DNA of 64,000 bases from Thinopyrum elongatum. Taxonomy: Eukaryota > Streptophyta > Magnoliopsida > Poales > Poaceae. How positions within the stretch are numbered: position 1 is the first letter of the stretch; the number at the start of each line of letters is the position of its first letter. The notes under the pieces are model-generated. The model saw only the letters and a list, made by a program, of their open reading frames with translations. It had not been told where the DNA came from and did no database searches. Positions 23,904-36,300 of the stretch are shown in pieces. The stretch lies in NCBI GenBank assembly GCA_011799875.1, contig CM022301.1, positions 208,539,771-208,603,770 on the forward strand, written 5' to 3'. Made by a program: the position numbers and the translations under genes.

Positions 23904-24427
23904 ATGGCCGCTTCAAGCTCCTCCACGGACAAGTTCTTTGAGAACGTCATCAACCCATATTTGCGGGAGGTGATGCCGCACCCTCAGGCTATCCAGATGC
24001 ATGAGGGGGTGCTCCACATCCGCGATGTGCAAGGTCCCAAGGGGACGGGAACCGTGGAGGCCAGGCTTGAAGCTATGGAGCAGGAGGTCTTCCGGTGCAA
24101 GGGGATGGTGGAATATGGACTCAATGCCAATCACCTCATGATCGCGGACTACACCCGTGATCTCAAGGTGGATGGCAAGTCCATGAAGGACATTGTCTTC
24201 ACCTTCAACGAGTAAATCAACTTCCTCCAAAGCCAGATCTACGATATCCAAAACCAAGTCTTTGAATATGAGGCGAGGTTTAAAGGTATGAGTTTGGCTG
24301 CCAGTTGCAGGACCCGTGAGACACACTCCTCCTCTTATGATGGTGAGCCTCTGCCATGGAAACCCGAAGATAAGACTGCTACTACTTCATCACCACCACC
24401 TCCTTCTTCACCACCAAAGGAAAATTG
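23904..24427 (+). pseudogene. Extra ORF after pol (env position) of the Athila-like element
   Basis: Starts at ATG 23904 (MAASSSSTDKFFENVINPYL) and would end at TGA 24425-24427, about 174 residues. An in-frame TAA at 24213-24215 breaks it; reading through gives a well-behaved continuation (INFLQSQIYDIQNQ), so the stop probably replaced a Gln codon (CAA). The middle (VEARLEAMEQEVFRCKGMVE) and the part after the stop look able to form a coiled coil, and the end is Pro/Ser-rich. I see no signal peptide or membrane segment, so it does not look like an envelope protein. Similar extra ORFs occur in this position in related Triticeae elements; function unknown. Confidence 0.65.
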
Positions 24428-26003
24428 AGTATCGGGTATGGGCACTCCCCTTGGCTTGTGCCAAGCTTGGGGGAGGTGCCCCGGTATCGTATCACCTCCA
24501 CTATCTTTTGCCTTTACTTATCTTAGTTCGATCCATAGTTATCTTTTGCTTTAGATGAATAAAAGTTTAGTTCGACCCTTTCTTTTCGAGTGTTTGCTTA
24601 GTGATCTATCCTTGTAATCGTGTGCAAGATATATAATAAAGTTTAGTTTGAGTTTTGTTTTCTTTACTTTCATGTTCAATAAAAAGAAAGGAAATAAATG
24701 AAAAGGATCATATGCTAATCTTATGGTAAGTAATGACATCACATAAGGAAGAGTATAAGTAGAAAATTTTATTAGAGATTTACAAACATAGCATTGGTCA
24801 ATGATGCAATTCATGAAAGAATTAATAAGGGAAGAGAAGATTCACATGCAAATACACTATCTTGGACATCTTTTGTGATTGTGAGCCCCCATCAAAATAT
24901 TATATGCCAAAATTGTTGACGTTGGACAAGGAAGACAACGTAATGATTTATGTTTGTTCATATTCACATAGAAGTTATATTGTCATAGATCATTCAACAT
25001 GTGGTGCTTGCCCCCCATCTTTGCTAGCCAAAAATTCCGCACTAAGTAGAGATACTACTTGTGCATCCAAAAATCCCTAAACCCAAATCTTGTTTTGAGA
25101 GTCCACCATACCTACCTATGGATTGAGTAAGATCCTTCAAGTAAGTTGTCATCGGTGCAATAAGGCAATAAAAATTGCTTCTAAAAGTGTTAGATCATTT
25201 AGTGTAAGAGAAAATTGAGCGTTGTACGAACTTGTGATGGCAAAGAATAAAAGCGACAGACTGCATAATAAAGGTTGCTATCATAAGGGGCAATATAACG
25301 TGACGTTCTTTTGCAATAAGAGATTGAGCATACAAACAAAAAGTGCATGGCAACCTCTGCTTCCCTCTGCGAAGGGCCTATCTTTTACTTTTATGTATTT
25401 ACTTTTATGCAAGAATCAAAAAAATTCTTTCTATTCCTTTTTATTTTCTCTTTTGGCAAGCATCGTGTGGTGAGAAAAGATCTAGGCACATATATCCAGT
25501 TGGATATGGGTAGCATGAGTTATTATTGTTGACATCACCCTTGAGGTGAATATGTTGGGTGGCAAAAACTATAAGCCCCTATCTTTCTACGTGTCCAGTT
25601 GAAACTTTTTGCTCACGTGTATGAGGTGAGTGTTAGCAATCATAGAAGACTATATGATGGTTGAGTATGTGGACTTGCCAAAAAGGCTCCGATACGTGAC
25701 CCTTCCTGAAAAGATGATGAATTGTAGTTGCAAAGTTGACTGAGAACATAGTTTGTTGGTCTTCAATAGAGTTTATGCTTTATACTTCGATGCTATGATG
25801 AATTGTTACTTGTTCATGAGAAGTCTATGATAGAAGATTTATGATAAAAGTCCTGTGATAAAGTATTATGTTAAAGTTTGTTGTTGTTATAATAATATAC
25901 ATGATGCTTCTATGTCCGTATTTTGTTTTTATCGACACCTCTCTCTCTAAGCATGTGGACATGTTTTTCGATTTCGGTTTTCGCTTGAGGAAAAGCGAGG
26001 TCT
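24428..26003. other. Non-coding 3' internal region of the Athila-like element
   Basis: About 1.6 kb between the extra ORF and the polypurine tract. AT-rich, only short open frames, no domain recognised. Long untranslated 3' regions are usual in this lineage. Confidence 0.7.
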
Positions 26004-26017
26004 AAGCTTGGGGGAGT
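26004..26017 (+). other. Polypurine tract of the Athila-like element
   Basis: AAGCTTGGGGGAGT directly abuts the 3' LTR start, the place from which plus-strand DNA synthesis is primed. Confidence 0.75.
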
Positions 26018-27536
26018 TGATACGTCCATTTTGCATCATGTTTTATTACTGTTATTTATATTGTTTTTATGTATAATAATGCTTTTTGGAGTAATTCTAA
26101 TGCCTTTTCTCTCATAATATGAAAGGTACACACAAAGAGAGAGAATACCGGCAGCTGGAATTCTGGACCTGAAAAAGCTACGTCAGGCTACCTATTTTGC
26201 ACAACTCCAAATGAGCTGAAACTTCACGGAGATTTTTTATGGAATATATGAGAAATATTGGAGCCAATAAGTACCAGAGGGGGCCCACCAGCTGGGCACA
26301 ACCCACCTGGGCACGCCAGGGAGCCCAGCCGCGCCCTGGTGGGTTGTGCCCTCCTCGGCCCACCTCTGGTGCCCCTCTTCTGGTATATAAGTCATTTTGA
26401 CCTAGAAAAAATAAGGAGAGGACTTTCGGGACGAAGCGCCGCCGTCTCGAGGCGGAACTTGGGCAGGAGCACTTTTGCCCTCCGGCGGAGCAATTCCGCC
26501 GGGGGAACTTCCCTCCCGGAGGGGGAAATCATCGTCATCATCATCACCAACAACTCTCCCATCTTGGGGAGGGCAATCTCCATCAACATCTTAAACAGCA
26601 CCAACTTCTCTCAAACCCTAGTTCATCTCTTGTGTTCAATCTTTGTACCGGAACTATAGATTGGTACTTGTGGGTGACTAGTAGTGTTGATTACATCTTG
26701 TAGTTGATTACTATATGGTTTATTTGGTGGAAGATTATATGTTCAGATCCATTATGCTATTTAATACCCCTCTGATCTTGAGCATGATTATCATTTGTGA
26801 GTAGTTACTTTTGTTCTTGAGGTCACGGGAGAAATCTTATTGCAAGTAATCATGTGAACTTGATATGTGTTCGATATTTTGATGGTATATATGTTGTGAT
26901 TCCCTTAGTGGTGTCATGTGAACGTCGACTACATAACACTTCACCATATTTGGGCGTAAGGGAATGCATTGTGGAGTAGTTATTAGATGATGGGTTGCGA
27001 GAGTGACAGAAGCTTAAACCATAGTTTATGCGCTATTCCGTAAGGGACTGATTTGGATCCAAAAGTTTAATGCTATGGTTAGAATTTATTCTTAATACTT
27101 TTCTCGTAGTTGCGGATGTTTGCGAGGGGGTTAATCATAAGTAGGAGGTTTGTTCAAGTAAGAACAGCACCTAAGCACCGGTCCACCCACATATCAAATT
27201 ATCAAAGTAGTGAATACAAATCAAACCAACATGATGAAAGTGACTAGATGAAATTCCCGTGTACCCTCAAGAACGCTTTGCTTATCATAAGAGACCATTT
27301 TGGCCTGTCCTTTGCCTCAAAAGGATTGGACTACCTTGCTGCATTTTTGTTATCGTTACCGTTACTTGCTCGTTATAAATTATCTTGCTATCAAACTACT
27401 CGTTACTTATAATTTCAGTGCTTGCAGAGAATACCTTGCTGAAAACCACTTGTCATTTCCATCTGCTCCTCGTTGGGTTCGACACTCTTACTTATCGAAA
27501 GGACTACGATTGATCCCCTATACTTGTGGGTCATCA
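26018..27536 (+). repeat. 3' LTR of the Athila-like element
   Basis: A 1,519-bp copy of 6872-8396. The main differences are scattered transitions and a short deletion in the GC-rich block (about 26300-26335). The TATATAA box at 26384 is intact. Followed by TSD ACTGT. Confidence 0.93.
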
Positions 27537-27541
27537 ACTGT

Positions 27542-28779
27542 CATAGAGCCAACGAGCCCAGGCAAGTGCCTAGGACCGCCGGGCGCTGGCTCCGTCCCTG
27601 CTTGTAACCAAGCATGCACTTAATGAGCTTAATACCCAAACTTAACTTGATGGAATTGGAGTTTTGTCGATTAAGGTTTTTGTTTTTAGTCAACGAGCTT
27701 AATTTATGTGTATATTTTTTGTACACATTCTTTAATTAAGGGTGTTATTCAAAATCTTGGTTCTATTTTTTCTGATCTGAACATCATTTTTGTTTTCCTA
27801 TTTTTTAGTCAATAATTTTTTCTTTATGCATGTTCTTCTCAATTGTGTTTATCCTCTATTGCATAAATTCATTAATGAAGAGGTTTACTCAACAAATTTT
27901 GTTCTAGTTGTTTATCTAACTCCATCATTTTTATCAATATTTGGAGCTTTGGGGTATTGACCTACTGCCATGCGGGCGACGAGAGGTTTGATGTGGAGCA
28001 CCCTATGGACATCACCATGGACCCTGCACTAACACCCGCCCACTGCCCAGCGCCCAAACTGTGTCGCCTGAATTCGGCCGCATTGTCCGGTTGGATGCCT
28101 GCGTGCAGTTTTTGGTCGAAGTGCCATGCATCTTTTCCCATACCTTACCCCTTCAAACTTAGACTATATATACCATACATGTGCACTTTCTAGGGTTAGC
28201 AAAGCATATCTAGACAAATTAAGAGAGTTGTGCTCATCTATCATCTCCTCTTGAAGTCCAAGGCCTACTTGAAGGAGAAGAACTCCAAGGGATTAACCAA
28301 GACCTCCATCTCCCCTTGAGATTTGGGGAAGATCTACCTATCAAGACCTCAACTACCCGTAGGGATTGGGAAGCACTACCTTGTGCCTATTTCCTTTTGT
28401 TGTGAGTGGATCTATGTGTATCTTGACTTGAATCTTTCTTGGAAAGCACATGTGTAATGGGATCTTCTTCTTGAGTGTTTTCCCTTTGTGATTTAGTGTG
28501 CTATTCAGTGTTTGCTTTCAATCCCCTCCAAATTGTGAAGATTGGTCCAAACCCTAGGTTTGCCCTACATCAAGGTTGGCCTCTTGAAAAGTGACCAGAA
28601 TTATCTTCATGGCCCGTCAACCCATGGAAGAAGACCATAATTTTTCCTTCGTCTTCTCCAACAATGGAATCATCACCTTCATGTCGACTGATTCTTCGTT
28701 AAGTAGAAAAAACACCTAGATCTGCGCCAATGCGCCCCCATGGAAAGCATCTGCATCTAACACATGTGAGGAAGCTATA
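27542..28779. other. Non-coding stretch, possible old LTR remnant
   Basis: No convincing exon. From about 28155 (CTATATATACC) to about 28600 the text looks like the transcribed end of an LTR: TATA box, leader-like sequence, and a run ending CCCTACATCA near 28571. I could not pair it with another copy in the window, so this is a guess. Confidence 0.3.
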
Positions 28780-29028
28780 ATCCCTTCGTTTCAAAATGTA
28801 GTGCATATTTTGTTTCATAAAAGTCAAACATGTCTAAGGGAAAAAATATCAACATCCACAATACAAAATTTATATCATTATATTCATCATGAAGTGTATT
28901 TTTATATTTTATTTATTTAATGGTTTAGATGTTGATAATTTATTCTTGAAACTTTGGCCAAACATAGACATGCTTGACTTTTGGAAAACCTAACATGCAC
29001 TACATTTTTTTTATCATCACCTAACATG

Positions 29029-29691
29029 GAAGAGGATTTGTGGCTCTCGGGTGCCACACACCCCTATATGAATATAGCATTAAAAAACATATTAGGAAAA
29101 TTCAAAAAATTCTGAAATTCTGGAATGGGAAACTTGGGTGCTCGTTGTACACACGTGCTCAGTTTCGTGGGGAATGGGTGCCCGTGGTAATGCCAGTAAA
29201 AAAGACAAAAAAAATCGTATGTGTAGAAAAAACTGAGTGTAACGTACTCCCTCCGTTTCTTTTTAGTCTGCATATAAAATTTGATCAAAGTCAAACTTAC
29301 AAAGTTTGACTAACTTTATAAGAAAAATATCAACATCTACAATACTAAAACTATATGGTATGAAAATAAATTTCATGGTGCATCTAATAATATTGATTTC
29401 ACATTGTGAATGTTGATTATTTTTTCTATAAAGTTAGTCAAACTTGATAAAGTTTGACTTTGACCAAATTTTATATGCGGGCTAAAAAGAAATGGAGGGA
29501 GTATGTCGGACCGTAATTCCTACGCCGCGGATACCACGGGCACTCATTCCCCACGAAAATGAACATGGGTGTACAACGGGCACTCAGGTTTCATATCCCA
29601 AAATTTCAGAATTTTTTGAAATTCCTGATATATTTTTAATGCTACTTTTATATATGGGTGTGTGGCACCCGAGAGCTGCAATGCATTTTCC
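29029..29691. mobile_element. Mutator-like fold-back MITE, split by another MITE
   Basis: Arms of about 200 bp are inverted copies of each other (both contain CTCTCGGGTGCCACACACCC and CGTGGGGAATG). An 11-bp direct repeat, CACCTAACATG, flanks it (29018-29028, 29692-29702), close to the 9-11 bp typical of Mutator elements. No coding capacity. Confidence 0.7.
29247..29501. mobile_element. Stowaway MITE at the centre of the Mutator-like MITE
   Basis: 255 bp with ends CTCCCTCCGTTTCTTTTTAG and, inverted, CTCCCTCCATTTCTTTTTAG, flanked by TA on both sides. It also has internal inverted AAAGTTTGACT segments. It separates the two arms of the surrounding fold-back element, so it is the youngest of the three. 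Confidence 0.88.
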
Positions 29692-29727
29692 CACCTAACA
29701 TGCACTACATTATGATACGGAGGGAGT

Positions 29728-30390
29728 AGTATTTTTGCAGAAAGAGTAACATTTTTGCAGAAAGATCCCGCTACTCTGAACTTCTTAGTCTCTGTTATAT
29801 CACTGCCGGAACCAAAACAGTCTTAGCTGACAGATTCATGACCAGCAGAAAATGCTGCCCCAAAATACCCTCATTCTTTCCATATGCCCATAACTCAATC
29901 AAATGATACAACGACCGAAGAAATTACTGGAGTTTTGCAGTATGCAGGCCATGAAAATACTGATTCAGTTTGATTAAGATGGTTGGATCCCCAAACTACA
30001 CATATGCTTCTTATGAAGGAGGCTATCGCACAAAAGGGCAGGGACTATTTTTCTGCTTCTGTCACAAACTTGGGGGAGAATAACTGGGACTATTTTTCTG
30101 CTTGTCTCTATTGATTGACATTGCTAGGCATTATATAGCCAACTACAAACTTCCAGTCTTGTCAAAAAAAAAAACTTACAAACTTGCAGGCTAAACCAAA
30201 CTACCAAGCATTAGGAAATAACTAACTTAAAATCAAGAAATATTTCTAAAAGATTTGAACTGCTAAGGATAACTAGGGATACTTGCCCCCCTAAGTTTTG
30301 GCCAGGGCCCTCTTGCAGGAAAATCATTGTCTATCAGGGACTACTGTTCATGTTGCCCAGTTTATCATCAAGCGTGGTCTGCTTCCGCTT
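29728..30390. other. Downstream flank of the host gene
   Basis: Non-coding. Contains a short tandem duplication (TTTTTGCAGAAAG, twice, about 29732-29765). On the minus strand it follows the stop codon of the gene at 30391 and should hold its 3' untranslated region; I could not place a poly(A) site. Confidence 0.5.
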
Positions 30391-33300
30391 CTACGAAATG
30401 AATTTCCAGGCAAGCTGTGTCACATTGTCATCAACATATGGCCGCAAATCCCACATTAGACTATAGCCATCTAGCTCCGACGATGATGTTTTAAGGCATA
30501 GTGCCTTAACTATCTTCTCCTGCAGGACAACAAAGTTCTGTCACAAAATAGTAACCAAAAGTAAGCAAGAGTAGTGGCATGTAGATGCTTCTTTGAGAAC
30601 CTGCATTGAATAATCCAGCCTTAACATATTGTGAACATGAATCATAACACTCGAGTAAGATACTGCACTGTCCAGCTGATCCACAGACTGCTGTTCATCC
30701 TAGTAACATGTTTCCAGCATTTTTGGGTGAGGCTTATTCAATGTTCTTACAGGCCATGGTATTTTAGCCAATTGAAAAACTCGAGGCTGAAGTAATAAAG
30801 AATGGGGCAAAGAGACTGCAAGAGAATTCACACCTCACAACAATCTGCTGTCAAGTTATTATCACCACCAAAGCAATCTGAAGCTTTTAAGACACTAAGG
30901 CTGGTTGTTAGCGTAGTGCTATAAACATCCTCGACCAGGCATTGAAGTTCTTCAATCAAAACTTTAGCTGGACAAAATAAAATGGAAAACACAAAAATAT
31001 TAGACAGCACAGGCCAGTTCAGAATTTAAGTTCATCATCCACGATAAGAAAAGGTGAAGGTTCACTGTTGTGCACATGAAAAAATGACAGTGAAATAAAA
31101 TGCTTCTACTGGTAAGTACTGTGTGTTTCCGAAAAAACAGAAGAGGGAAGGAATGAGGAAACGCTAAAATTCGAACAAAGACGAGTGTGCATGTCTCTGA
31201 GTAAATTTGACCATCACAGCTGTTTTACTGCAACTAAGCAGCAACACCTTTTCTGAGACCATGGAATAAGTGAATAAGTCATGCAGTAATGATGTCACAC
31301 TGCAACGGAGAGATGAAGCTACCTTTATTTATATGGTCCTCAAGTTTCTCCTCACAAGACTGTACTGCAAAAAGTTACTGTACTATCAGACACAAATAGT
31401 TACAACTGACTAAATGTAAATATGTTTGTTACAAATGGGAGATAGTAGTTTCAGCCAAATAGGCATGCCAAAAGATAAGAATCATGCATAATAACTAGGG
31501 CCCTGTATTAGCATCCTAGTGTTACAAAGAGTTGCTAGAATTTATAATATCTTTTGATACCATGAGTTCTGGCTGATTTCCACTATCATTGGCCTGTCAC
31601 TGAGCTCAAACTCTATATCTAACACTCCGATATAATTAAAACTCTTATGGATAACCTTACAATTAAGCTAACAGATCAAAACCTGAACATAGATAATACA
31701 GTTGCGCCCTGCTGCCACAGTAACCACGATGCTGAAGTATTAGGTATTTCATAGTTGTGCATCAATGGGTCCACATCCACACCATATACATCATGCATCA
31801 GGTTCAATAATAGTTGATCAAAGCGAACACAAAAATCAGAAGAACATACAGTACCAAGGACTGGAAGGGCAATTGTGCCAGAAGGCCTTTCACCATATTT
31901 ACCACAAATATTTGATTTGAAGATACATATTCACACAGTGGGTTGCACAAGAGGGCCTATTCATTTGATCCTGCCAGCATGCTAAAAAAGCTGAAGCATT
32001 GTTTATGTTTAGTGTTCTACATGGCATTTTCTGTACTGCAAGTTACATATGCACAGCAATGTAACTTCATCTAATCACATAGATATAAAGACCACCAGGA
32101 AGAAACCCAAATGGAAAACATATCTATTAGATTAATAATAAAACAGCAGCGCTCTAGTATAGATACACGATACATTCAGGCACAGGAAAAGTGGCTCATA
32201 CACCGTAAAAAAAAAGTGGCTTATAACTTACACCGGTTAATATTCCGGATACTTCGGCGCTGAAGGTGGCAGCCTGCTTCAAGATAGGACTTCAGTCGAT
32301 CAGTGTAGTTAGATTTGACTAACTGACTAACAGCACCTGATTCCATGGGAATCATTGGCCTTCGAAAATGCTCTGAAATAAATAAGTCATGGAATTTGAA
32401 CATAAGTGCAAAAAATAATAGGGAACTGTGCAGTATTTATCAACACAATAATGTTCAGAAAACCAAGCAAGATTTTTATACATAAGCTGTTCACTAGCAA
32501 ATGACAATTCAAAACTTTACCAGAAATTTACTTCATAAACTTCACTGGCAAATGACGCTTCATTCACCCAAGCTTAGAGCAGAGATTTACTTCATGAAAA
32601 ATTTACAGCTTCAAAAAAATTACCAAATAAAATTGTCGAAATACGAAATCAATTTATCACTTTGTTCACTATTACAGTACAAGAAATGCTAGCAAAAAAT
32701 GTTGACATCTGTGAGAGCAAATGATGGAGGTCTCTACTGTAGCAGTTTGGTCCCATGTCTCGAGCACACTTTAGGACCCTGGCTGCTTACATATCTTCCA
32801 AGTTCCAAACAATCAGCAGGTCTGTCGTGTCAGAAAATGGGGAATCACTAGACCTATTGACTATAGATAGGGATTCTAACAATGGGACTTTCATAAAAAT
32901 TTGGTAAGACAATACAATACAGAGCAAAGGAACCAACACTGGGATTTTCATGGAGAAGAATGAACTAACCTAATTCCTGATGAAACTTCACAAGAAACTT
33001 TTTTCCTGCATCAACTAGCTCCTCATATTGCGCAACCCTGTCAACGATAACAGCTCACACATATATGATTAGTACAAAATTCCACGACCACAGGAAAGTA
33101 GAAAAATAAAATTTCAAGAGAAGTGTCTATGCAGAGCAAGGAACCACATAATAGTTATATCCTACGTTTTCCTGCACCCCCTCCCCCCCCCCCCCCCCCC
33201 CCACCCCCACCCCGCGTCGCCCGAGCGGGTTGACTCGGGGGAAACCCTAGCCACCGCCGGCTCGACCCCTGCCTCCCACCCACCCCCGCATCGCCATTGC

Positions 33301-36300
33301 CGGAGGGCCGGCTGGCAAAGCCGCGGCGGGGCCGTTCCTCTCCACCAACCCTCTCCCTCCGCCCCCTTCCCCCAGATCTAGTGCTTGTGGTGGCGGCAGG
33401 TGAGTCCCCTTCACCTTCCATCCGGCAGGGGCGGCTTCAGCCCGGTGGGCATGGACATGCGCCCTCTCCTGTGCTCATGGCCTGCCGGCGTGGCTTCGGA
33501 CCCGGCGCGCCCCGGGAGCTGCGCTTTCCGGCTCCTTTGGCTCGCTGGTTCCTCGGCGTCTCTGCTTCACCACCACCCTGCTGATACCTTGGTTGGTTGT
33601 CCATCCCGACGCATCTTCGTCTCCGGCACGGTTCGGGAGTTGCATCCCCTTCCGGCTCCTTGGGCACGTCGGTGTCCCTGCTGCTCCGGTCCCGGTGGCC
33701 TGGATCTGCACTCCCTTCCAGATCATGGCTCATCCGGGGCTCTGGCCACCGTCGCATCCCCGCCGCCTTTCACTCCGCTCAGCCACACAACCTCGTCCTC
33801 CTCCGGAAGCCCGCACGTCCAGCGGCGCCTGGTGCCTCCTTCAGCGTCGGGTGTGGCTCCCCTTCCTGTAGTCGCTGCTCCGGCCTAGGCCCGACTGCCT
33901 CGTATCCGATCTGTGCTCCGACGGCTTGGGATTGCACGGAATTTGGCCAGGGCGAAATCCCTGCAGCTTATGCTGGCAGCGGCGACACCCGCGGGTGCCG
34001 TCCCCTTCTTGGAGGCGCTGCCATGGCCATCATCTGCGCCCCTCTTCGAGCTTCAAGGGAAACCTTAGGTCCGGTTTTCCGGATTGGACGACGAGTCTCG
34101 GTGTCGTTCTCCTTCGTGAAGGCGTTGTCTTCTTTTGCTCGCGGCGTCCTCGGTGCAGGATTTGGAGATGTTAGTAGTTTGGTTGTTAGTTGGATAGCTT
34201 CTCTAGTCGGCGAGTTTAGCTGTGTTCTTCTTTGTTTGGGTCGAGCATGTCTTGACTCTCCGTTTTGTGCACCATGTTCACACCCCTTGCGTTCATGTAA
34301 TGTGTTGTACCACCTCCTGTACTTATTCTAACTCCTCCTATCAATGAAATGATACGCAAGCTTTGCGTATTCGCGAAAAAAAGTTAGGTCCTACAAAATC
34401 AGCTGGGCATGTATCACAAAAAAATATTCTCCGAAACACACAAAAAAAGGGGAGTAATATCGTTCCTTCCAAATACAAGTCACGTGATAAATTGAAACTA
34501 ATGGCATAAAGCAATAAAGTAAAGGTCACACACAATTCAAAGGGAAATACTAGACACGATTCCTTGAGATGGCTGACGATTGCTGTGTGATCACATCGTT
34601 GTTCCAAAAATAAGCAAATTGTTTTAATAGTAATTGTAAATGAAGTTACAACACAGTTACAGTTTGACAAATTTTCAGTTAAGAAATAGCATCATTTTGA
34701 AGATTAGCTAATAATTACTCTGATACACATGTACCGTGACATTTGGTGAAAGCATACATGTACTGCGACATTTTAACTGAGTTACCTCGGGAGATCCTCG
34801 ATGGGCGCCTTGCCGAGGCCCGCGCGCGCCTTCAGACCTCCTCGGGGCCTTCCTCCGAGGCCTCCCCGAGCGCTCAGTCGCGTGCGGTGGCCGATCCCGC
34901 TGAGATCCGGGGCCGCACCCGCTCCCGCACCGCAGCCCTCCGCGCCCAGAGCGCATCCCGAGTCTTGGGGTCAAGCAGCCCCCCGATGGTCTCGTGATGC
35001 GTACCCTATTCTGGAACATCCGCGGCTTCGGCCAAGATGGCCGGCGCCGCCAACTGATAGAGTACATGCGCAACGAACGAATTGACATTGTGGCCATCCA
35101 AGAAACGATGCGTACGGAATTCTCCCTATCGGAGCTCGAGCATTTGAGCTCCGACTTATTTGCTTGGCACTAGCTCCCTTCTAGTGGGAGCACGGGCCAC
35201 TCGGGTGGCATCCTTCTAGGTGTTAAGGATGCCACCTTTGAGGTAGGAAGCATGGACCGGGGCGAGTTCTTCGTTAGCATGGAGATCTTTGAGCGGGCCC
35301 TTAACTTCAAATGGGAGAACATAGCGGTCTATGGCCCGGCCGATCACCGCCGCTCTGAGGCCTTCCTCGCTGAGCTCCGCAGGAAGGTTGCGGCCGCCCA
35401 GCTGCCGGTGGTAGTGGGCGGCGACTTTAACCTCATCCGGACGGAGGAAGACAAGAGCAATAATTTGGTTAACTTCTTCCGGATGCAGATGTTCAATGAC
35501 TGCATCGCGGACATGGGGCTTCGCGAGCTAGATAGAGTCGGGGCCAGGTTCACTTGTACCAACTGCCAAGCGGAGCCGACCCGTTCAGTCCTCGACAGGG
35601 TCTTCGCATCTCCTGAGTGGGACATTCGCTGCCCCCTAGCTTCGCTCGGGGCGATTACACGGATTGGTTCCGATCACGTCCCCCTCCTCCTCTCTTCGGA
35701 GAACGAGCGTCCCCCCTGCCGCCCCGCTTCCGATTCGAAACCTTCTGGTTGCGCCAGCCTGGGTTTGCCGCTGCGGTGGTCGCTCGATGGCGCGAGGCGC
35801 GCGAAGCCCCCCATCGATCCCTCTCGGCCGTTGACTCCTGGCACTTCTGTGCAAAGCGGTCACGGCAATTCATGAAAGGATGGGGTGCTAACGTGGGCCG
35901 GGACATCCGGGAGCGAAAGAAAGCCCTCCTAGAGGCCATCCAGTCCCTCGATCTCCGTGCTGATGCCGCGGGCCTCTCAGCCGAGGAATGGATGCTTAGG
36001 TACGATCTGGAGGACCAGCTCACGGTCATCTACACGGATGAGGAGGCATACTGGCGCTTGCGGGGTACGCAGAATTGGGTCCTCAAGGGGGATGCCAATA
36101 CCGCCTACTTCCAGGCCATCGCCAACGGCCGGCGACGCCGTAACTCCATCCCACTTCTCTGGGACGGAGAGACCCTCCTGCAGCAGCCGGAGGACATCCG
36201 GGCCCATGTAGACGGCTTTTACAGAGACCTATTCTCTGCCTCCCCTCGGGGAGGGCTTGCCCTCGCGCAAGACATTTGGCCGGCCCACAGATGTGTCTCG

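Larger units (their letters stand above)
6872..27536 (+). mobile_element. Athila-lineage gypsy retrotransposon (Sabrina/BAGY-2/WHAM-like), with two nested insertions
   Basis: Two LTRs (6872-8396 and 26018-27536) both start TGATACGTCC and end GTGGGTCATCA, and the whole is flanked by the TSD ACTGT (6867-6871, 27537-27541). In order it holds a tRNA-Asp-type primer site, gag, protease, RT, RNase H, integrase, a long 3' region with an extra ORF, and a polypurine tract. The span is 20.7 kb, but without the antisense solo LTR (9778-13683) and the CACTA (16746-23166) the element itself is about 10.3 kb, normal for this group. I count roughly 45-50 LTR differences by eye (about 3%). Stop codons and a frameshift make it non-autonomous. 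Confidence 0.93.
28780..29726. mobile_element. Stowaway-like MITE, split by nested MITEs
   Basis: The left end ATCCCTTCGTTTCAAAATGT and right end (reverse complement CTCCCTCCGTATCATAATGT) are inverted repeats flanked by TA, the Stowaway/Tc1-Mariner target. Without the insertion at 29029-29691 it would be about 270 bp. A short duplication of CCTAACATGCACTACATT lies next to the insertion. Confidence 0.75.

Noticed and set aside
23904..24427. Envelope gene making the Athila-like element virus-like
   Set aside because: No signal peptide, membrane segment or glycoprotein-like Cys pattern is visible.
29040..29309. ORF of 89 residues
   Set aside because: Covers the arm of a fold-back MITE and the end of a Stowaway; not a gene.
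33385..34331. Overlapping ORFs of 167 and 244 residues
   Set aside because: Lie within a GC-rich retroposon flanked by a TSD, overlap in different frames and have no protein-like motifs.
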